This document shows positions 22,190-33,800 of a DNA stretch of 64,000 bases, in pieces. Numbering within the stretch: position 1 is the stretch's first letter; every line of letters starts with the position of its first letter. Origin of the DNA: Agapanthus africanus (taxonomy: Eukaryota; Streptophyta; Magnoliopsida; Asparagales; Amaryllidaceae); NCBI GenBank assembly GCA_030015575.1, contig CM057338.1, positions 832,590,353 to 832,654,352 of the forward strand, read 5' to 3'. Both the position numbers and the translations under genes were made by a program. The notes beneath the pieces were generated by a model. The model was not told where the DNA came from and searched no databases. It saw only the letters and a list, made by a program, of their open reading frames with translations.

Positions 22190-23438
22190 TCAACACTTGA
22201 TTTAATAATCCGGGTTTTTAATTACCCGTCTAATATTATCAAACGTCCGATCAATGTTCGTGTATCCAATACACACATTTAATCGGACTCATGTACGTAT
22301 CAATATATGCACTCTACATCGTTTCGCCTGAGCTGGGAAAACCCTTTGTGTGGGACTCTAAAAACTCGACAATACGCTGGCAATAGCTTAGGATCATATC
22401 CGATTGTTCTGAAATACTTTCTGATCAATTCCCCACCGGGTTAATTTATAAGCACGTCGGCGGTACTAACTACACGTAATGGATACCCAGGTATTGAACG
22501 AAAATATGGTCGATAAGTAAGCTCATCCATACCCTGCAGAGCCCATAAGTGACAGTAACGATACAGTTTGGTCTCTTTGTCTATGAGTGTCGCATACCGG
22601 GTCTGGGGGTGGAATCCGTCAGACCCCCAATAACCCGATAAGTCATGCTGATCTCAAGCTCATTACCAACCAAGAAACTATTGATAACCCTTATCAGTAA
22701 ATATCATCTGCCCGGGCCAGGGACTTATGGTTATAACCAATCGTACACAGTGCGATATCAAATCCCTATACCAGGAGAGATGAATCCCTTCCGATCGCTC
22801 ACTGCTTCTATGTGGTTCGGGACTGTACCTAACTAAAACCTGTTTGCATGGCTTTTTAAAGCCGTGGTAGGATAGTAATCAAAGCACAGTGGGAACCACA
22901 CAAGACACTATGACGATATCAGGTCTACAGACTACCATGTACTCATGTTACCAGAGAACTGCTATCTGACGATAGGTATAATACCATTTAGGAGTTCTCG
23001 GTGACTCCGTCCAGTATAACTCATAATCTAATGAGCATATGTATACAATTTTCAGTATCAAACACCAATGGTTATGGGATCAACCATCGTCCCGTACGGG
23101 GTCAAGAAACGTATACACTAGTCTAAACTGGAGTACCGATACCTAGTCCCGATACTCCTACAACTAGGGACATTTAATGATGTGCTTATGGACTTCCCAG
23201 GCCCCATTAGTATGATCCCTATCATAATTTTGGTAGTCAAGCAAAGCTCCTATGGGCTTTATCATTATGTATTAGCGATACGTGATAACGAGTAAACGTA
23301 TACACATGAATGATAAAGATAAACCAGATAGCATACTATCATTTCGAGCAAGACCGTTCTATCCATATAGGCCCTCCTTCAATTAAGTAATTGCCTTCCT
23401 GTAATTACAATAATTGCCCTGAGGGCACTATATCTAAC
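22190..23438 (-). repeat. 5' LTR of element D (inner end unclear)
   Basis: Starts TGTTAGATATAGTGCCCTCA at 23,438 and is alignable with the 6.1-8.07 kb LTR (GATAGTATGCTATCTGGTTT, the LTR hairpin near 22,845, TTTCGCC ... GTGTGGGACTC). The internal end is lost in unassigned sequence. Confidence 0.6.
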
Positions 23439-26092
23439 ACGATGCGTAGAAAACCAACCCGGATGGTGAGTTATATGGAATGAGCTACCAGAATCCAACA
23501 TCCAAGCATCATGTACATCACCTACTTTACACATGCATAATACCGAACTGTCGCTGCCATCATTTGATTCCTCCACCATAACTCCTGTAGTAGATGTATC
23601 TATCTACTTGCCTTTCCCTTTCTTATTCGGACAATCTCTTTTTCAATGCCCCTTCTGCTTACACTGATTGCATCTGTCATTTTTGCAACTTCGAGATTTG
23701 GATATCGACTTATCCTTAGAACCACCCTCCGACCATTTCTTCGAACGGCCTCTAGTGACTATAGCATCGCTCGAACCTCTTTTGTCACTCGCCACTTTTT
23801 CCCTCAACGTCTCACTATGTAGACCCATTTTCACATCTTCTAAAGATAGCTCATCGCGGTCGTACACCATAGATTTAACGAACTGGCCATACTCGGTGGT
23901 TAATGAACATAATAAGATCTTCGCTTGATCATCATCATCTATCTTAACCTCCGCGTTCCGCAAGTCTATCACAATCTTATTGAGCTCGTCGAAGTAGTCT
24001 TTGACGGAAGTCTTCATTACGATTAATTACATTTTAATACCGCTCATTCTGTATCATTTTGTGAATAAACTTATGCTATTAATCTGTGTCTGCTTATTAA
24101 GTACAGGTTACAGGTGCAAAGGGTAATATCACTGAAAACATGCACAACATACACGATTACGACAGATTCAAGCCAAAACTACAATCAGATGGAATTCTAA
24201 AACAATATCCAAAAGTTATGCAACAAAAATGAAGTTGTGTACAAATAAATACAAAATGGTCCAATATGATACACGTATGAATAAGTGGGAACACAAATGG
24301 GACAACTATGAGCAAGTGGGCATGAGTAAGAGCAAGTGGGCTAGGGGCTAGTGTTATGATGTGTTTTAAAAAGAGTTGATTTGATGGTTACAAGCTTGAT
24401 TCATTGATCTCAGACTCCAGAATGCAAATGGGATGATATTATAAAAAAGGAAAAATACTAAAAATCAAATGAGTAGCCTAGAGAAGCACAGAAGAAAGAT
24501 GGGGCCCCAAAACCACTGTAGGGCCGACCAAAAAATGGATCTGGCCGCCTGGGTCGGCCCCACCTCTACCAAACACACTCGAGATTCTCCTGTCTCATCA
24601 TCATCATTAGCAGAGGCCACTTGTGTCTTACCTTTTTAGTTTTAAGATCTCTATAAATACCAGATCAGATTGCAAGCTTGAGAGCTATACAGATGTACAT
24701 TATAGTCTTATTTTGCCTAATTTGTGTAATTTTTGAGTTCTTTGCTTTTTCTTATCTTGCAAATTCATTTGTGAGCTTGCAAGGTGAAATTTAGGTATTT
24801 AAGCTCATTAGCTTGTACTTTGAAATGCAATTTCAATAAAGACTTCACTTTGTGCAACTTGGTTCTTAGTATTCCCTTTTCTTACTTTTCTTGCAATTTT
24901 ATGATATTCTTGATTGTTTATTTGCTTTCTTTTGTTCATATTATGATGTGTGAGTAGTTAGTTTGCTTAAGCAATGTGGAGTAGGTTGATAAATAGTTTT
25001 GCCTTCCAACCCCTCTCTCTTGATTCTTATTTGATTTAAATGAACTTCAAGTTTAATGTTTTCCAAGTGTGTGTATCAATGCTTGATAGGATACGTAGTT
25101 TTTAATGGTTGCCAATCAATCTCTAACACATACCCTATTCTTGCTTTAAATCTCACCTTTACAAATATTGAAATTGAAGTTAGGATTTAGGTTTAAATTA
25201 GCTAAGTGTTTTGTGATTTGCTTGATAAAGCATGTAGCTACCATTGCATATACTCTATTCATGCATAGCCTCGTTAAGCTAGTTAAATCCTTAGTTCACA
25301 TTCGTTACCTCATCTTATTTGCAATTTGTTGTGTTTGATGTCTTATGTTTAATGATTCGTCGAAATCGGTTTTGATATGTCATGCTTATTATTTCAAGTT
25401 GTAATTAGGAATGTTTACCTTGACTCAAGATAGTGAGTTGGGGGTATTGCCATGTATCAACTTACCAATCTGGAGCCTAGGTGTTCCATAATATCGTATT
25501 TTCCGCAAACGTGACAAAACCAATATTCAAACTTATTCTTTAACTCTAAAAGACACTTCGAGAATTCCATTCCCTATGGATCGACCCGTACTTGCCGGCT
25601 AGCTATAATGAGCAGTGCACTTGCGGTATTTTTATAACTTGAAAACCTATTTTTATGTGATGATGCTAAGCTAAACCGAAAAACCGACATTGAACATGAT
25701 ATCTTGATATTGACACGCGCGCACGCTTAGGTTATCTCGAACAAAGTCCCCACTTTCATCTTCAATGTGTACAACCTCTGTTTGAGGTAGAGACGATTTG
25801 TGAGAGATTTCTTGTTGTAGAGCGCCTCTAGCTTCTTCCAAATATCTGTTGCTGAGGTCTCCTGCTCTATCTCACAAAGTATTTCTTCCGCTAGGTAAAG
25901 ATGGAAAGAACTATGTGTCTTATCTTCCATAGTCTTCCTCTCAGCCGATGTAGTAGCTGCCGGAATTTTCTCTTTGTCGAACACTATCTTGTGTACCCCT
26001 TACCGTTTTAGAACCACGGTCGTCTTCAACTTCCATAGCCCAAAATTGTTACGACCATCAAACTTCTCTATTTTGAAACTAATAGCTGCCAT
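23439..26092 (-). pseudogene. gag and protease start of the older copia, interrupted
   Basis: The frame starts at 26,092 with MAAISFKIEKFDGRNNFGLW. It continues through SSFHLYLAEEILCEI and LYLKQRLYTLKMKVGT to 25,749, is broken by a 1.73-kb insertion plus TSD, and resumes in frame at 24,007 with SVKDYFDELNKIVIDLRNAE. It then shows a Lys/Ser/Arg linker, the zinc knuckle start CNQCKQKGH, and protease AWMLDSGSSFHI (about 23,500) with catalytic D in DSG. It ends at the boundary with element D. There is at least one stop between 26,000 and 25,984. Gag and protease of a copia element; not functional. Confidence 0.8.
24013..25743 (+). mobile_element. Solo-LTR-like insertion in gag, TSD AAGTC
   Basis: A 1,731-bp insert with no coding frame, flanked by AAGTC at 24,008-24,012 and 25,744-25,748. 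Removing it and one TSD rejoins the gag frame exactly. It ends CGAACA; the start TTCATT lacks the usual TG, perhaps by mutation. Inside is a TATA box (CTATAAATACC, about 24,650), and near the end CCCTATGGATCGACCCGTAC and GTGCACTTGCGG, reminiscent of 3' ends of Athila-type gypsy LTRs. Lineage is tentative. Confidence 0.65.
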
Positions 26093-26122
26093 CTCCCAAA
26101 ACCCCCAAATCTTCGAGCCTAG

Positions 26123-26134
26123 GCTCTGATACCA
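26123..26134 (-). other. Primer binding site of the older copia
   Basis: Complement TGGTATCAGAGC, two bases from the LTR end at 26,137. Confidence 0.85.
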
Positions 26135-26136
26135 CT

Positions 26137-26731
26137 TGTTATAAAATAAGCCTGCTTTGAATCCGGCGCGGTGTATCTCGAAAGATACACTCAAGCCTAA
26201 AGTAAATGCAAATGATAAAAGTGCGCAGCGGAATAACCTATGTCGTCAAAATCGAGAGATAAAGAAAAGAATCCGTGAACGACTACAACACAAGCACAAA
26301 ATAGAAAAGAACCACACCAAAAAGCAATCGACGCACGATATATCCAGGTTCGGTGCCAAACCACATTTAGTCCTGCCTTCGCATGAGAACTTCTATTATA
26401 TAAGTATTACACGAGATTACAAGTCTATCCAGGTCGTCCAAATACAATATTTCTCACAAAATTATCTTCTTTCCTCTCAAAATTCTCTAGATTTTAGATG
26501 ACTCCCTTAGAATACAAACAATGAAGCATAACAGAACCCAGCCATAAAAAGCTATTTATAGTTTACAAGTTTACTTGGGGAAGAATTAATCAATTAGCTC
26601 ATGTTGCTTGGTCAAGTGAGCTCCTCCATGTGGGCCTTGCCTTGATGGGCTTTCACATGGCTGAAAGCTATGGCTCTTCTTTGAGGTTGGGATATCTTAA
26701 GAGATTTTATCACCAAAATCAACATATAACA
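26137..26731 (-). repeat. LTR of the older copia (595 bp)
   Basis: Termini TGTTAT...ATAACA form a perfect 6-bp inverted repeat. A TATA box (ACTATAAATAGC on the minus strand) lies near 26,555-26,567. Confidence 0.78.
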
Positions 26732-27800
26732 ACTTGATGCAACAATTGGGAGCGGTAAAATATTATCACATCATAATTGGCAAAGAATATGATCCCATTC
26801 TTTCTTTTCTTCATTTCTTTTCACTTCATTTGTATCATTTTGAGTTGGCACGAAATTAAATAAACTCTAATAGGAAATATTTCTTAATAGGTTTAAACTT
26901 AAGATTGCAGCAAGCAATTTTGTTGGACAAAAAACCCCCTCCAAAGTGCATTTACAAATAAATAAGTAATAAAATTTTCATCATATTCCAAACATCCAAG
27001 GTGAGCCGGAGTGGACTCTATCCGTCTTTTGATGGAAATAAAAATGTTGATGCACAATTTTAGTTTTTATGGTATGCATGAAATTTGATTTTATCAATTG
27101 TCTATTTTATTATTAGTATAAATATATGTCCGATCTCGATCCAAAACCAACAAGTTAAATCTCTGCTGTTATGATGCAAATTCTTTTATAGATGTAATAA
27201 GAAAGGGAACCTCACCGGCCCCAAAGAAACATCCATAGCATAACTCATGGGCGCATGCAACATGAGTAAAAATTGAACCATCTATATATTTACATGTATC
27301 CATAACTAGTTAAATTATTTAAGTATACCTAAGTTTTATAATTATTTTATCAAGCTTTGGAAAGACTCTTCAAAAATAGTATAGTTGATATTAGCACCCG
27401 TAACTTTTTCAATATCCGCTATCCTTATCCATATCTGTATGCTTATCCGTATCCATATTCGATTTTTACCAAATACCTATATTGATTTTTATTTTCATTA
27501 ACTGCATACATTCCTGTCCACATCCAAAAGCCATGGGTCCAGTGGCAAGTATTTAATACTGTACAACAATAATTAATTGTGGCCTATAAAATTTTTTACA
27601 ATATTCTAAAATTTTTCACCATTTCGTGGCCTTCGTATCGTTTCATTTCATCTCTTCCCCAATTGGGTTAAAAGGAGTTCATTTCATCTCTTCCCCAATT
27701 GGGCGAAAAAGAGCGAATCCAAATTAGGGCATAAATCGAGAGATCAAAAATAAAATTCCCGATCTCTTCTTCGATCAAATCTGATCATAGAAATTAATCG
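26732..27800. other. Upstream region and 5' UTR of UBC2
   Basis: AT-rich, no gene seen. Just before the start codon ATTTCATCTCTTCCCCAATT occurs twice (about 27,645 and 27,681), a 36-bp-spaced duplication likely in the 5' UTR or proximal promoter. No clear TATA box could be fixed. Confidence 0.4.
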
Positions 27801-30800
27801 ATGTCGACGCCAGCGAGGAAGAGATTGATGCGCGATTTCAAGCGTCTGCAGAACGATCCGCCGGCGGGGATCAGCGGAGCCCCACAGGATAACAACATCA
27901 TGCTGTGGAACGCTGTGATTTTTGGGTATTTTTCTAGTTCGAATTTGAAATTTGATGGCTTGATTTTGGGTTTCTTTTTCCTTTTTGGGGAATTATGAAG
28001 TTTGTTAGGTTTCTTTGATGGATTTGTGTTTGGTTTGCAGGCCTGATGATACTCCTTGGGACGGAGGTGAGCTGATTTATTTTGCTGTGAAATTTTCGAC
28101 AATTTTAGGGTTTTTTTTTCCTTGTGGATCTTTGATATGTTAATTGTTGCTAATATTGAATTAGTTTGTGGGATTAAAATTATTGCTCTGAGTTTGATTT
28201 GTTACCTGTCATAAATGTTAATCATTAACTTACAGATGAATTTTGTCAATATTCTTTGATGCTGCAACCTATAAAGTTACTCCCCCGTCCCACTTTAATA
28301 GTCGTTTTAGAGACTTATTTTTGTCCCACAATTCTATTCGTTTTTGACAATTGAGGCGTGTTTACCAGCCGATTACAAAATTTACCCTTCATTATAATCT
28401 CATGCACCTCATATGCGTTCCTTGGTTTCTGTGTGAAAATATACGGCATAACTTTGAAAATTGAAACAAATTAACTTTTTATGTTCTATACTCACGTTCT
28501 CCCAACTGGAAAATTATTATTCTCCTACTTTATGTCCATTCTCAATTGATATCCCCTCTAAATGGTACACTTTCTCATCTCTTTAAATGTCCATCTTCTC
28601 ATTCTATAAAACTATGAAGCCAAGCTTAAAATATCGGGGGGAAATTTGTCTGATTTTCTTTTATCCAAATCATCATGCAAAAAAAATCATGTTTGATTCG
28701 AAGCCATTCCCATCACCTGAAATTAACAGCGACAATGATTTATATCTTTCGGATGTCGACGAGACCGAACGGGTAATGTAGATGGTGATCAGAAAGCAAC
28801 GAGTATATTCTTATGATGAAAAGGAAGTGATAACAAACATGCACAAAATCATGTTTGATTTTAATTCATACCCATCAGCTGAAATTATTAGCGATAATGA
28901 GAATGTTTCACCAATTCTACTTGGTTTAAATCTTTCAGCTATCGACGAGACCGTAATGGAGATGGAGATCGGAACGCAATGTGTATATTCTCCGTCTAAA
29001 ATAGAAGTAATAACAACCATGCTCAAAATTTTGGTACCGAAATTTTTTTAGATTTGATAGATTGTTTTCTAAGCTTGGATTTTATTAAAATGTTGATTTT
29101 TTGCCCCGGAAACATTATTTATGCAACAACTAAAGATTCAGAGGATAAGGACACCAGTGGAAGTGGCATTATGGTTTTAATTGGAGAGCTTGAATACTTA
29201 TAAAGAATTTGATCATGATTATGTATTCGTTTTTTATGTGAAAAGAGTCACAATTCAAATTATGCATGTACCAATCTACTTTAGATTGTATTTTTTTTTC
29301 GTAAAGAATTATGCATGCACTCAGCCTACTTGATATTCCATTTTATGATTATGCATTCTTTTTTTCTTGATAGAACCGTAGCTTTAAACTCATTCATTTG
29401 AAACTTGAATAAAAGTACTCCAATGAAGTTTGATTTGTAAATCAACTTCTGACTAATACTCCAATGAAGCAAAAAAAAAAGAAAAGAAAAGGGAAAAAGC
29501 TTCTGATCATTCACTTGAATTGAGCAATACTCCAATTGAGCAATCACTTCTTGAACAAGAGAAGAATCAACTTGATGTCTGGTATGAATACAACCCGCTT
29601 TCTAACCTAGCTTTTCCCATATGCGGCAGGCGGTACCAGTTGGAACCATTATTCTACAAATGTCCTTATTAGCAAGTTCATTTGTCACAAAAGGAAATAC
29701 ACCAATTTTTCAAAAAGGAAATACATCCTAATAAGCGTCCTGCTGCTGGAACTCTGGAGACGGAAACAATGAGCATTGTTAATAAGGACATCTGTAGATC
29801 ATTCGCCATTGAGAAAGTCTTGCCCGCTATTCGAGCAAAATGGCCTATAGCTGATTCGAGGAGTCCAATATTTATACAACAAGATAATGCAATGCCTCAT
29901 ATCGGTACCGATGTACAATTTCTTGAATTGGCAAAGATTGATGGATTTGATATCCTTTTGATTTGTCAACCTCCAAATTCTCCAGAATTGAATATTTTGG
30001 ACCTAGGTTTTCTTCAGCATGATTCAATCGTTGCAACATCAAGAGTCGCCTAATGCTATAGATCTTATTACAGCCGTCGAGAAATCTTTTGATGCATATT
30101 CGACAAAAAAATTAAACCATATTTTCCGAACTTTACATTCATGCATGATTGAAGTTATGAAGAATAATGGTTCCAACAGGCAGCGTCTGCCGCATATGGG
30201 AAACGTCAGGTTAAAAAGTGAGGGTTATATTCCTACTAGACTGCAAGTTAATTCTTCTCTTGTTCAAGAAGTGATTGCTCAATTGTAATGAATGACTAAA
30301 AGTTTTTCCCCTTTTCTTTTCTTTTCTTTTCTTTTCTTGCTTTATTGGAGTATTAGTCAGAAGTTAATTTACAACTTCAGTGGAGTACTTTTATTCAAGT
30401 TCCGAGTGAATATGTTTAAAGCTACGGCTCTATCAAGAAAAAAAGAATGCATAATCATCAAATGGAATATCAAGTAGGCTGGGTGTATGCATAATTTGAG
30501 CTATGGCTCTTTACAAAAAAAGAATACAGTCATCTGAAGTAGACCAGTACATGCATAATCTGCACCGTTCTTTCCACACAAAAAACGAATACATAATCAT
30601 GATCAAATTCTTTATGAGTATTCAAGCTCTCCAATTAAATCATGGTGCCGCTTCCATTGGTGTTCTTAACCTCTGAATCTTCAGCTGCTGCATAAATAAT
30701 GTTTCCAGGGCAAAAAATCAACATTTTAATAAAATTCAAGTTTACATTAAAAAAACAATTTATCAAATCTTACCAAATTTCGGTACCAAAATTTTGAGCA

Positions 30801-33800
30801 TGGTTTTTACTTCTGTTTCAAACGGAGAATATACCTGTTGTGTTCCGATCTTCATCTTCATTACGGTCTCGTCGATGGCCGAAAGATTTAAATTAAAACA
30901 TTTTCATTATTGCTAATAATTTCAGCTGATGGGTATGAATTAAAATCATACATGATTTTGTGCATGTTTGTTATCACTTCATTTTCATCATTGTTGTCAC
31001 TTCCTTTTCATCAGAGGAATATGCTCGTTGCTTTCCGATCTCCATCTCTATTACCCGTTTGGTCTTGTTGACATCCAAAAGATTTAAATCATTGTCGTTA
31101 GTAATTTCAGGTGATGGGAATGAATTCAAATCAAACATGATTTTCTTTGGCATGATGGTTTTGATAAAAGAAAATTAGACAAATTTCTTTCCAGATATTT
31201 TAAGCTTGCTTGGCTTTTTCATGGTTTTTCTAGAATGAGGAGATGGACATTTAAAGAGATGAGAAAGTGTACCGTTTAGAGGAGGGGATATCCAATGATG
31301 GACATACAATAGGAGAATACTAATTTTCCAATTGGGAGAACGTGAGTATAGAATGTGAAGAGTTTATTTGTTTCAATTCTCAAAGTCGTACTGCATTTTT
31401 TCACACAGAAACCAAGGAACACATGAGGTGCATGAGATTATAATGAAGTAAATTTGGTAATCGGCAGGTAAAGTTACCTTAATTGTCAAAAACAACTAGA
31501 AATGTGGGACAAAAATAAGTCTCTAAAATGACTATTAAAGTGGGAAGGAGGGAGTACTAACTTTTTGTGAAATGATTATTTGGATGCTTTTATGGAGCAA
31601 ATTATTGTTGGAGCCACTTTTGTAAATGTTTGAAAGATATTATAGATAGATTGCTATGCCAAAATCTTTATTTGAATTTTAGTGTGATTATAGTTAGTAT
31701 AGTATTTTGTTAATCATGTTGAAGTTTGCTTATCTTGCTTGGATGTGGACCATTATTTTGTTAATCATGGTGAAGTTTGCTTATCTTGCTTGGATGTGGA
31801 CCATTATATTGTTAATCATGGTGAAGTTGCTTATTTTGCTTGGATTTGGACCATTTGGTCAAAAGTGGAAATATTTTGGCTAAATTTCAACTTGCTACCA
31901 TGAACTATAGGCAGTTAGGCACTTTCCCCAAATGGTACCATGAACTTTTAAAATGGTGGATTGATACCATGAACTTTCAGAATATCGGAACACCCCCCTA
32001 ACGGTGGTAACAGGAAATTACAAAATGACCATAATACCCCTCCCTTGTTTTTTTGCAAATATAGTCTTTTATTTTATGAGGGGTATTATGGCCGTTTTGT
32101 AATTTCCGTTAACCCCGTTTAGGGGTTGTTTTGATACTCTGAAAGTTCATGACATCAATCCATCATTTTAAAAGTTCATGGTATCATTTGGGAAAGTGTC
32201 TATAGTTCACGGTAGCAAGTTGAAAATTTAGCCAAATATTTTTTGTGTAAGCTGTGTTGACAAAAGGTGGGGTTTTAAGAAATTGGGTATCATGAAATTA
32301 TGTATAGACAGAAGGCCAAAATTTGACATTTACTTGATTCTTCTGTTTGCTTACCATGTTGGGCAACACAGATAGACATGCTGTTTTGGTGAGGTATGAG
32401 GCAGGATTGAAGAAATAAAGGATGCATGTAACTTAGAAACCTATGCAATGTACACAAACAATATCAATGGGTTCAAATATTGCTTATTATGTGGACCAAC
32501 TGAAAAAATAGTGATAATCATATGCCTAAATTATCATGCATTTTTATTGAAACTCATACGGCCTCAGCAGAGGATACTTGTATAATCATGTCATGCACTG
32601 TTTATTGTGTAGTCATGTCATGCACTGTTTATTGTGGGTTACATACGTACATAGCTTTTTTCATTTGAAGAATGTTTGCCCTTCCTAGTAACGATTTCAT
32701 GAAGTTATAGAATTATTGTTTTCCGAGTACTTAGGAAATAAAAAAGTGAAATCTCTCGCTGAACACTTCCGTATGCCCCCTGTATAACTTGATTTACTGA
32801 AATTTTGCATAGTTAGACCGCACCGCTATACATCTATCATATTAATTCTCTGAACATAATTTGGCTAAGTGCAATTCCCCCATGGCTTTTAAGGTGTGTT
32901 TAGTTGCATGCAATTGGAAATGTAATATTTGTTGAATTAAATTAGCTTCTTATCCTTTGTTTCGATGAATGCGACTTTTGTTGCAAATCAGTGTATGGTA
33001 AAAAAAATAAAAATACAGTTTGTGCAGAAGATGATGCTTTCGAATTAATGCTGCAACTTCTACCGCTTTTAATATGACATGGATGAATTAAGCCCAAGAT
33101 TTTAAAAGAATTTATTATTACAATTCATTCTGTTGGATTGTTATGTGCATATCTCATCTAAATAAAATGGCACATAGTTTTTTGTTTGCATAATTTGTAG
33201 AATGGCAGAGTTTTTTGTTTGCATAATTTGTTTTGTATCACATCTTGTGTGGAATCTGGGTAAAATAAACCGATCAAAACTGTTTGCATGTGTGTGATTG
33301 TGTTTTCATACCACATATATTATAAACTTCCATGTTTTCATCTGCTCCTCTTCCTTGAGCTGCATACATTGAACCTCAACTATTTGATGCTCTACAAATT
33401 TCCCACCTCTTATGCATTTTAATGCCATTTTTCTTACAGATTTTTTTCGCCATTTTTGCACCAGCACACAATCACTAGCATATAGGCATAGATTGCCTTA
33501 CCAGTTTTGAATTAATGTCATTGCATCCTTATAAACAGTTATCAAACATAATTTCTTTCTAATATTTACATATACACAGTATCTGTTTCTTACCAGTTTT
33601 TGTTTTTAGGCACGTTCAAACTGACGCTGCAGTTCTCGGAAGACTATCCAAACAAGCCACCTACAGTCCGGTTTGTCTCACGAATGTTTCACCCAAATAG
33701 TAAGTTGTGGGTTCAATAAGGTCTAATTGTTATTTGCCGTTCATTAGTCATATTTCTTGTTTGATCATATTGTTAGTTTTACTAGTAACCGGCGTCATGT

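Larger units (their letters stand above)
6098..23438 (-). mobile_element. Element D: old, pol-dead copia element, split by element B
   Basis: On the minus strand: a 5' LTR starting at 23,438 (TGTTAGATATAGTGCCCTCA), internal pol relics (17,847-about 21,215), a purine tract (GTGCAAGTGGGAGAT) next to 17,847, then a 3' LTR starting at 17,846 (TGTTGGCTATAGT). Element B interrupts that LTR 13 bp from its start, and it resumes at 8,073 and ends near 6,098. The two LTRs have clearly diverged, so this is old, or a composite of two related elements. The expected PBS and leader are missing, probably deleted around 21.2-21.9 kb. Internally it is co-linear with element C (54.3-57.7 kb), including the same decayed pol. 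Outer limits are approximate; no TSD was found. Confidence 0.6.
23439..26731 (-). mobile_element. Older truncated Ty1/copia element (Tork/Tnt1-like, tentative)
   Basis: On the minus strand: 5' LTR (26,731-26,137), PBS, gag and the start of protease, cut at 23,439 by element D. Its gag is interrupted by the 24,013-25,743 insertion. The rest of pol was not found beyond element D. Confidence 0.75.

Noticed and set aside
28587-29051. Short plus-strand frames in the left arm of the mariner
   Set aside because: They mirror sequence in the right arm at 30.8-31.15 kb and do not resemble transposase.
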